Source: Thermofilum sp. (lineage in GTDB: Archaea > Thermoproteota > Thermoprotei > Thermofilales > Thermofilaceae). From it: a stretch of 7,091 nt of DNA. Positions 1 through 4,904 of the stretch are shown one piece after another. The stretch covers positions 1-7,091 of the forward strand of contig JAJHRM010000131.1 of the NCBI GenBank assembly GCA_020832965.1, read 5' to 3'. Below the pieces are notes generated by a model, which was not told where the DNA came from, ran no database searches, and saw nothing but the letters and a program-made list of their open reading frames with translations. A program made the position numbers and the translations under genes. How positions within the stretch are numbered: the first letter of the stretch is position 1; every line of letters starts with the position of its first letter.

Positions 1-814
1 CGGCCACCTCAACGAAATAGTTGTAGCCGGTGGCGCCGCCCAAGTGCAGCTTGTACCAGTACCTCAAGTCCCTAGAGACAATTACGGCCGTCGGGAGGCC
101 GAGCCCGCCGACGTAGTAGCCGCCGAGTCTCGCCAGCGAAGCGAACTGCGCGAGGCAGTAGGCGGACTTCAGGAAGATGAAATCCCATTCGCCCTCGTCG
201 GGCCGGTAGACCCCCACGCCGCCCCGCGCGATCCCGCTGTCAAAGCCGAAGACCCACCTATCCCCCTCAACCAGCACGGGGACGAACTGCCAGGGGCCCC
301 TGTAAACCGGCCTCCACGTGCGCCCGTGATCCAGCGAGACCGCGGCCCTCACGAGGTTGCCGTCCCCCAGCGTGGCGACCAGTAGCCCCCTCGAATTATC
401 GAAAGCGGCAAAGTGGAAGTGCCTCGACGAAGGGTCGACATCCAGGTTCGTGGCGACCCTCGCGAAGGTCTCGAGGTCCTCGCTCGCGTAGATGCCCGTG
501 GGGCTCTCGCCGTACTCCTGGACGAAAACCCGCCCGTCCCCCTCGCAGGCGTGCCAGAACCAGTTGCCCGGCCTCGCCCTGAGGACCGGCTTGGCCTCGT
601 TGCCCGAGACGAGGTACAGGACCTCGCCGCACGAGACCAGCAAGCCCTCGCGCGAGCCCCACACCAGCGCGCAGGGGCTCCCCCGCAGCAAAACCACGTC
701 CTCCACGCAGCCGCCCTTGAACACGGAAACCCTGCAGGCGCCCGCGTCGTTGATCGCCACGTATGCTGTGCCCTTAACGACTTTGACGCTCGTCGCCGCT
801 ACCGGGAGCCTCAA
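1..814 (-). CDS. Asp-box (BNR/sialidase-like) beta-propeller protein, 3' end outside window
   Basis: The minus strand is open for 271 codons from a TTG at 814-812 to the left edge, so the C-terminus is missing. Residues 160-167 read SLDHGRTW, an exact match to the Asp-box S-x-D-x-G-x-T-W of sialidases and other BNR-repeat propellers. Two degenerate copies, SEDLETF (111-117) and SRDLRYW (247-253), together with strands rich in V, W and Y, fit a repeated-blade propeller. No signal peptide or membrane segment is visible, and six cysteines (27, 36, 48, 62, 90, 220) are seen, so a cytosolic location is likelier than secretion. The start is supported by a GGTGG site 5 bases upstream, and the TTG directly follows the methyltransferase stop codon, so the two are probably translationally coupled. 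Known Asp-box proteins include glycosidases, but also many non-enzymatic propellers; no catalytic residues can be assigned here. Placement at the end of a glycan operon suggests a sugar-related role, which is inference. The overlapping plus-strand frames are shadows. Confidence 0.8.
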   Translation of the reverse strand, partial: MRLPVAATSVKVVKGTAYVAINDAGACRVSVFKGGCVEDVVLLRGSPCALVWGSREGLLVSCGEVLYLVSGNEAKPVLRARPGNWFWHACEGDGRVFVQEYGESPTGIYASEDLETFARVATNLDVDPSSRHFHFAAFDNSRGLLVATLGDGNLVRAAVSLDHGRTWRPVYRGPWQFVPVLVEGDRWVFGFDSGIARGGVGVYRPDEGEWDFIFLKSAYCLAQFASLARLGGYYVGGLGLPTAVIVSRDLRYWYKLHLGGATGYNYFVEVA

Positions 815-1477
815 CTAAACCACCTTGTAGGCGAGCAGGTAGCCCTTTTCAAGCACTCTGCAGAGCTTGAGCACTGGGTGGAAAATCTTGATCAGAAGCC
901 CGAGAACCCTCCACAGGCGGCGGGGCATCGTGAGCACCTCGGCTTTATCGATCCTGACCAGAATGAACCCCCTCAGAAAGTACCTGTACACCGCGTAACC
1001 CCGTTTAACCAGCACGCTTGCGGTAACAGACCTCGACAGGGCAGGCAGCGCCAAAACGATTAAGCCGCCCTGCTTAGCTAAGCCTTCAAGCCTCCTCAAC
1101 AGCTCGGCGTCCAGAATGCCGTGAACCGACTCGACAGCTATTACGGCGTCAAAGGCCTCGGGATAGCTGAAGGCCCTGATGTCCAAGGCGTGAAGTTCGT
1201 CGTACACGCCAAGCCGCCTAGCGAACTCCACCTTAGCATGGTCCACATCAACGCCGACGACGCGAGAACACCCTAAGTAACCTTTGAGGATAAGCCCCCA
1301 CAAGCCGAGACCGCAACCAACGTCGAGGACGCTGTTAGGTTTGAATTCTCTTAAAAGACCGCATATCCAAGGCTCGATACCAGGGCTATGGAAAGTTAAG
1401 GTATATCCCAAATCGTACTTCATTACTAACTTTTGGAAATATACTACTAAAGGAATTTCACGATATTTTCTCTCCAA
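815..1477 (-). CDS. Class I SAM-dependent methyltransferase
   Basis: This 220-residue protein has a Rossmann-type methyltransferase core. Motif I is VLDVGCGLG (50-58), which binds SAM. The acidic strand-2 end is VGVDVD (74-79), and the motif II region LDIRAFSYPEAFDAVIAVES (98-117) follows. Motif III is GGLIVLALPA (137-146). The C-terminal stretch (about 185-215) is basic and hydrophobic and might touch the membrane. The substrate is not visible in the sequence; within a glycosyltransferase cluster, O-methylation of a sugar is a reasonable inference. The TTG start at 1477 follows the previous stop codon with no gap and lacks a clear ribosome binding site. ATG at 1423 (residue 19) is an alternative giving 202 residues and keeping the whole fold. 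Residues 1-18 are encoded by repeat copy A, so the N-terminus may be a recombination product. Base composition shifts from A+T-rich to G+C-rich within the first 50 codons. Confidence 0.88.
   Translation of the reverse strand: MERKYREIPLVVYFQKLVMKYDLGYTLTFHSPGIEPWICGLLREFKPNSVLDVGCGLGLWGLILKGYLGCSRVVGVDVDHAKVEFARRLGVYDELHALDIRAFSYPEAFDAVIAVESVHGILDAELLRRLEGLAKQGGLIVLALPALSRSVTASVLVKRGYAVYRYFLRGFILVRIDKAEVLTMPRRLWRVLGLLIKIFHPVLKLCRVLEKGYLLAYKVV
820..824 (-). promoter_or_regulatory. Ribosome binding site for the TTG-started propeller gene
   Basis: The minus strand reads GGTGG here, a good archaeal anti-16S match, separated by 5 bases from the TTG at 814. It lies inside the last codons of the upstream methyltransferase. 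It is the main evidence that translation starts at this non-ATG codon. Confidence 0.55.
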
Positions 1478-1485
1478 TTACCATG
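1429..1485 (-). repeat. 57-base imperfect direct repeat, copy A
   Basis: Aligned by eye to 2468-2524 in the same orientation, it matches at about 49 of 58 columns with two single-base gaps; both copies are 57 bases long. Here it covers the end of the frameshifted methyltransferase, the stop/start junction and the first codons of the next methyltransferase. If copy A is read in the frame used by GT2 in copy B, it gives HGNWRENIVKFL and then a stop, against HSNWRKDVRISF in GT2. Confidence 0.7.
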
Positions 1486-2165
1486 ACCCATCTTCCGCTC
1501 TGTGATAAATCTTCCAAGAAACTATAATGCGCACAATAAGTGGTGGCAGAAACCGAGGATCGCCTGTCAAAAATGTTATGCATCTTCTATAAACTTTTTG
1601 AAAACCTACTTTCTTTAGCATGCTTGCACATTGCCTAGAGGTATATGGGAAGTCTTCTGGGTCATCAGCAAATATACCAATTCTAATCCCTAACCGTGTT
1701 AAGAATAAGTCCATGAACACGCTACTTAACAGCAACCTTCCATCGCTCTTAAGCACATAATATGCTTCCCGTAAAAATTTAAACTTAATTAGTAAAGAGA
1801 TAAAAGGCTCGAGTACATAGAATTCCATTAAAGGAGCCCTCTCTAAATGGCAATTGTTCTGCATCTGCAATGAGAAAGTGAACCTTTTCTCTTTCAGCTT
1901 TTGATAGCTTTGTCATTGCGATCTTTATCATATTTTTAGCCAAATCCAGTGCGATAACTTCACAACCTAATTGATTTACGAGATAACTTATATGCCTTCC
2001 AGTCCCGCATGCAACATATAAAATTATTCCTCTTTTTCTCAAAAATATTGAATATAACTTTCTCTCCTTATATGCAAATCTACCTTTTTCAAACCATCTT
2101 CTAGTTTTATCGTACCTTTCTGCTTCTTTTTCATAAAATTCTTTTATTCTTCCTTTCGAATACAT
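1478..2165 (-). pseudogene. Class I methyltransferase split by a frameshift
   Basis: Two frames together encode one Methyltransf_11/UbiE-like protein. The first (ATG at 2165, stop TAA at 1787-1785) gives 126 residues: an N-terminal YEKEAERYDK helix typical of the family, a motif I region ILYVACGTG (48-56), EVIALDLAKNM with Asp74, IADAEQLPF with Asp101, and CTRAFYLF. The second frame resumes with KFKFLREAYYVLKSDGRLLL, the helix and motif III expected next, and ends at TAA 1480-1478. Dropping one T of the TT at 1787-1788 joins them into a normal-length protein of about 228 residues. Motif I has Tyr50 where almost all relatives have Asp, a second sign of loss of function. Real decay is the simplest reading; a sequencing error or programmed frameshifting remain possible, although no strong slippery heptamer is seen. 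If functional, it would methylate a small molecule such as a sugar. It lies 287 bases after GT2 and directly abuts the next methyltransferase. Confidence 0.75.
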
Positions 2166-2186
2166 TTCGTATATTAATAGAAGTAC

Positions 2187-2348
2187 TTACCTGAGACTTT
2201 CAGCGATGTAGGTGCTTATGGCGCGCGCTGTCAGGTAGTATGCGACCTCACCCTTTATGTCACATTAATTCGATAGCGCATTCACAATGAAATTGGACCT
2301 CTTCATAACCATTATTGCTATATATTCGTAACGGAGTGAAGCATATAT
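2187..2348 (-). pseudogene. Possible relic of a decayed gene
   Basis: One minus-strand frame is open from 2348 down to 2187 except for a single TAA at 2267-2265. Before that stop it reads MKRSNFIVNALSN, and after it CDIKGEVAYYLTARAISTYI, ending at TAA 2189-2187. The last 26 codons are clearly richer in G+C (alternating GCGCGC and similar) than the surrounding A+T-rich DNA and look like the C-terminal helix of a host gene. I do not recognise the family. It may be chance, because the open stretch is short. Confidence 0.25.
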
Positions 2349-2362
2349 TCAAAATCTGAAAA

Positions 2363-2434
2363 CTACTTTATTCCAGAAAAATCTCTCCATAACATATTCT
2401 CCGGCAATCTTTCTAATTTTCTGATAATGCCCAT
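2363..2434 (-). other. Short open frame, possible gene remnant
   Basis: An ATG at 2434 opens 23 codons, beginning MGIIRKLERLPENMLWRDF and ending at TAG 2365-2363. The composition looks protein-like, but there is no ribosome binding site and the frame is too short to trust. It lies in the 287-base gap after GT2 (2166-2452). Apart from this frame and the relic at 2187-2348, the gap shows only A+T-rich DNA, including two ATATATTC copies at 2320-2327 and 2343-2350 that could act as minus-strand TATA elements. No convincing terminator was seen. Confidence 0.15.
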
Positions 2435-2452
2435 CTGTTAATAAGCACGCAT

Positions 2453-3544
2453 TTAGTCGACAATGATACTTTTGGAAATATAATTACTAAAGGAAATTCT
2501 GACATCTTTTCTCCAATTACTATGGGCATATACTTTATTGACCTCTATTAGCTTCTTTAATGTTAATTCAATATGTATATCACTTGTAAGATTTATTGGA
2601 GATGAAATTAAAAAGTCATAACTAATTTTATAAATACCTCTTATTTTTGATAGCGATGAACTTGATATTTTAAGAGCTTCTAACAAAGCTTTTAGTACGT
2701 TATGAAGTGATGAAGAGTGAACTTCTAGAATAAGTCTGCCTAGTAAGCTTTTCACTAACATTGGGAATGGGTAATAGAACAGTATGTAAAGGAACCTATT
2801 GACCAAGAGTTCATAGTCTGGTTTAACTTTGCTGATAGTAGCACCTGATCTGTGATAGATCACTGCTTTTGGGACTACGACCACCTTATAGCCGAGCGCA
2901 TTTGCAGGAATGCATAGGCTTTGTTCCTCATGGCTAAATCTGAATAGTTCATTAAATCCGCCAATTCTATCTAAAAGCCTTTTTCTAATAGCTATGCATG
3001 CACCGTAAGCCCATAACACTTGTAGCGGTCTATACTGAAAATATTCTATGATTTTTCGTAACAGTCTGTCAACTTTATCATCATTCCCTGAACCTATCGT
3101 CATTGTTCTTCCCCATTGATCCGTAAAACCTCCCAAAAATTGTATCAATCCAGTATTTATATCGAGGATTAACGGTTGAGCTATGCCTATTTCAGGATCA
3201 TTAAAGGCATCCGCTAAATATGTAAGCCAATCTTTAGTCACAATGGTGTCATTATTTATGAAAACCACGATATCAGTGCTCGGATTCACGAATTTTAGCG
3301 CTAAGTTATTTCCTTTTGCATAGCCATAGTTTTTCTCAAGTGGTACTATCTTAAGTCTCTCGTTGCTAAAGTTCGTTCGTACATAGTCCACGCTGTCATC
3401 TGATGATCCATTATCAACAAATACTATCTCAAAATCATCATAAGCAGTATTTAACAGAGAACTTAGATGAGCATCTAGTAAAGGCCCAAGAATTTTTCTG
3501 CCATTGTAATTTAGGCTAACTATTGAAAACTTGGGACGCTCCAT
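2453..3544 (-). CDS. GT2 family glycosyltransferase, rhamnosyltransferase-like (WbbL type)
   Basis: This 363-residue cytosolic GT-A enzyme would transfer a sugar from a nucleotide donor to a growing glycan. The order of motifs is classical: VSLNYNG (9-15), VDNGSSDDS (43-51), NYGYAKGNN (72-80), the metal/donor site INNDT (96-100, with Asp99 in place of a DxD), then GACIAIRKRLLDRIGGFNE (181-199). In the acceptor/catalytic segment, HEEQSLCIPANALGYK (205-220) replaces the usual E-D-x-D-L-x-x-R pattern: the EE is kept, but the following Asp is Gln and the Arg is Pro. The C-terminal 120 residues have no recognised domain. Residues 341-359 are encoded by repeat copy B, so the tail may have been acquired by recombination. 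The ATG at 3544 overlaps the preceding 84-residue ORF by 29 bases, and no clear ribosome binding site precedes it. Low G+C and many ATA and AGA codons set it apart from the flanks. Sugar specificity cannot be read from the sequence. Confidence 0.9.
   Translation of the reverse strand: MERPKFSIVSLNYNGRKILGPLLDAHLSSLLNTAYDDFEIVFVDNGSSDDSVDYVRTNFSNERLKIVPLEKNYGYAKGNNLALKFVNPSTDIVVFINNDTIVTKDWLTYLADAFNDPEIGIAQPLILDINTGLIQFLGGFTDQWGRTMTIGSGNDDKVDRLLRKIIEYFQYRPLQVLWAYGACIAIRKRLLDRIGGFNELFRFSHEEQSLCIPANALGYKVVVVPKAVIYHRSGATISKVKPDYELLVNRFLYILFYYPFPMLVKSLLGRLILEVHSSSLHNVLKALLEALKISSSSLSKIRGIYKISYDFLISSPINLTSDIHIELTLKKLIEVNKVYAHSNWRKDVRISFSNYISKSIIVD
2468..2524 (-). repeat. 57-base imperfect direct repeat, copy B
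   Basis: This is the partner of 1429-1485, in the same orientation and with start points 1039 bases apart. It encodes residues 341-359 of the GT2 enzyme, close to its stop codon. The two copies bracket the gap relics and the frameshifted methyltransferase. Confidence 0.7.
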
Positions 3545-3770
3545 CGTTGCTAATATTTAAAACCGAATACGAGTATATTGTTCTCTTTACTTCAATAACT
3601 TTAGTGATGAATTCGTTTTTCTCTAGAAATGTCCTAACGTCACGAGCTTGATGTGGGTAGTGATGTGCCGCTACAACAATAGCACTACATTGCCTAGCGC
3701 ACACTAGCAGTCTAGAAACAATGTAGGCAGAAAAGACTATGATGCCTCTTGCTATCCGATGGACAATCAT
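3516..3770 (-). CDS. Truncated GT-B-like N-terminal fragment, 84 residues
   Basis: I do not recognise a complete family. Residues 29-61 read like the first strand-loop-helix-strand of a GT-B glycosyltransferase: SAIVVAAHHYPHQARDV, then a helix, then ITKVIEV. A hydrophobic stretch, GIIVFSAYIVSRLLVCA (9-25), precedes it. Glycosyltransferases of this fold are 350-400 residues long, so this would be only the beginning, cut where the GT2 gene starts, with which it overlaps by 29 bases. Its ATG (3770) directly follows the GT4 stop codon TAA (3773-3771) in the same frame and has no ribosome binding site, so it may be translated only by re-initiation, or not at all. It could also be a genuine small protein. 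A remnant left by insertion of the GT2 gene is the preferred reading, held with low confidence. Confidence 0.45.
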   Translation of the reverse strand: MIVHRIARGIIVFSAYIVSRLLVCARQCSAIVVAAHHYPHQARDVRTFLEKNEFITKVIEVKRTIYSYSVLNISNDGASQVFNS

Positions 3771-4904
3771 TTATGAAGAAATTAACTGACTTATAATTTC
3801 TTCATATAAATCTAAATACTTCTTAGCCTGATCAATCGATGTAAAGCCTTCTTCTATTACTCTATGGAACAATCTTATCCCAATTTTTTCTGATTCCTCT
3901 TCATTCGATAGAACTTCGAGTATCTTTTCAGCCAATTCGTCCTCGTCATTAAATAACAAACTTTTATCTCCTATAGCTTCAGGCATACTCGAAGCATTTC
4001 TGCCCATAACGGGTATACCTGAGGCCATTGCCTCAAGAAGGGTTAAGGAGAAACCCTCGCTTATCGATGTGTGAACGTATAAGTCAGAGGCTCTGTAGTA
4101 GTAGAGCATAAAAATATTGGGAGTCCAGCCCAGATCAAGCTTGATAAATCGCTCTAATCCCCCCTTCCTTATAAGGCCTTTCAGATAAGCTAGGTAGTTT
4201 TTATTAATTGTCCTACCCTTCACGAGTATAATGGCATCTTTCCTTTCCCTAAGGATCTTTGGAGCAATCCTTAACAAAGTGTCTAATCTTTTATCTGGAT
4301 CTATCCTCCCCGACCAAAGGATTATGCGCTTATCCGATGGAAGCCCAAGCTTTCTCCTCGCCTCAATCCTTGGTAATAGTGGATTGAATAGTGAAACATC
4401 GACGCCGTTATGGATAACCCGAGCTTTTATGTTGCAGTACTTCGCCAGAGTATTACTTGAGTATTGACTTACAGCAACGAATATCGCTTTTTCGGAAATT
4501 TTCTCTAAACATTCACACATAGAGTTAATGTCTTTTATGTGGCTTGGATCCAAAGAACCATGAAATGTGAAGACTTTCGGAACTTCAGTTTTTAAAGCAA
4601 TGTCTGTCAGTTCGTCTGTAGCTTTATTTAAGTGAATGACATCGAAGTGCGACAGTTTATACAAAGCCCCTACTTTATTCAAAGTTCTATCTAACTCCGA
4701 AAAGAGACCGGTGCCTGAGAAAACTGGGATCAACTTCCTTGGTCGCTTTAGGTGATAATAAAACCCGCCCATCAAATACGAGAACGCATCTGTATAGAGC
4801 TTGATGGAAACTGCAAGATTTTGATCTCCTATATTGACCAAGTAGTAAGGGAGAGCCCAGTTATACTGAGTTAAAATGCCTATGGTTTGAAAGAGAACCT
4901 TCAT
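3771..4904 (-). CDS. GT4 family glycosyltransferase (GT-B fold)
   Basis: This 377-residue retaining glycosyltransferase presumably adds a sugar from a nucleotide donor to a lipid-linked or other glycan at the cytosolic membrane face. The N-terminal domain begins MKVLFQTIGILTQYNWALPY and contains TFHGS (113-117). The linker HNGVD (165-169) leads to the donor domain, with SGRIDPDK (198-205) for phosphate binding. SEGFSLTLLEAMASGIPV (282-299) contains the family's E-x7-E pair (Glu283, Glu291). The start at 4904 was chosen because it overlaps the preceding stop as ATGA, has GGTG 9 bases upstream, and gives the usual MKVLF beginning. An in-frame ATG at 4919 would add five residues. The gene is translationally coupled to the GT-C-like gene, and the 84-residue ORF follows immediately at its stop. 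Its G+C is low, like GT2. Confidence 0.92.
   Translation of the reverse strand: MKVLFQTIGILTQYNWALPYYLVNIGDQNLAVSIKLYTDAFSYLMGGFYYHLKRPRKLIPVFSGTGLFSELDRTLNKVGALYKLSHFDVIHLNKATDELTDIALKTEVPKVFTFHGSLDPSHIKDINSMCECLEKISEKAIFVAVSQYSSNTLAKYCNIKARVIHNGVDVSLFNPLLPRIEARRKLGLPSDKRIILWSGRIDPDKRLDTLLRIAPKILRERKDAIILVKGRTINKNYLAYLKGLIRKGGLERFIKLDLGWTPNIFMLYYYRASDLYVHTSISEGFSLTLLEAMASGIPVMGRNASSMPEAIGDKSLLFNDEDELAEKILEVLSNEEESEKIGIRLFHRVIEEGFTSIDQAKKYLDLYEEIISQLISS

Larger units (their letters stand above)
1420..4900. other. A+T-rich island inside G+C-rich flanks
   Basis: Hand counts give 44 G or C of 60 in 181-240 and 40 of 60 in 6361-6420, but only 14 of 60 in 2581-2640. The drop on the left is sharp, near 1350-1430, and on the right it is gradual through the 3' part of the GT-C-like gene. 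The island holds GT4, the 84-residue ORF, GT2 and the frameshifted methyltransferase. This is typical of horizontally exchanged glycan genes, though origin by transfer is inference. Confidence 0.6.

Noticed and set aside
396..662. Minus-strand frame of 88 residues within the propeller gene
   Set aside because: It is an Arg/Gly-rich out-of-frame shadow of the TTG-started propeller frame, typical of high-G+C coding DNA.
44..1063. Long plus-strand open frames (44-385, 413-1063, 492-818)
   Set aside because: They are antisense shadows of the G+C-rich propeller and methyltransferase genes. Their translations are rich in P, R and E with no motif, while the minus strand carries clear Asp-box and SAM-binding motifs.
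2320..2350. Two ATATATTC copies 23 bases apart
   Set aside because: They are short and in A+T-rich DNA. They may be TATA-like on the minus strand, but lie 155-185 bases before the broken methyltransferase with no supporting element.
4231..4467. Plus-strand 78-residue frame
   Set aside because: It is antisense to the motif-rich core of the GT4 gene and has no recognisable features.
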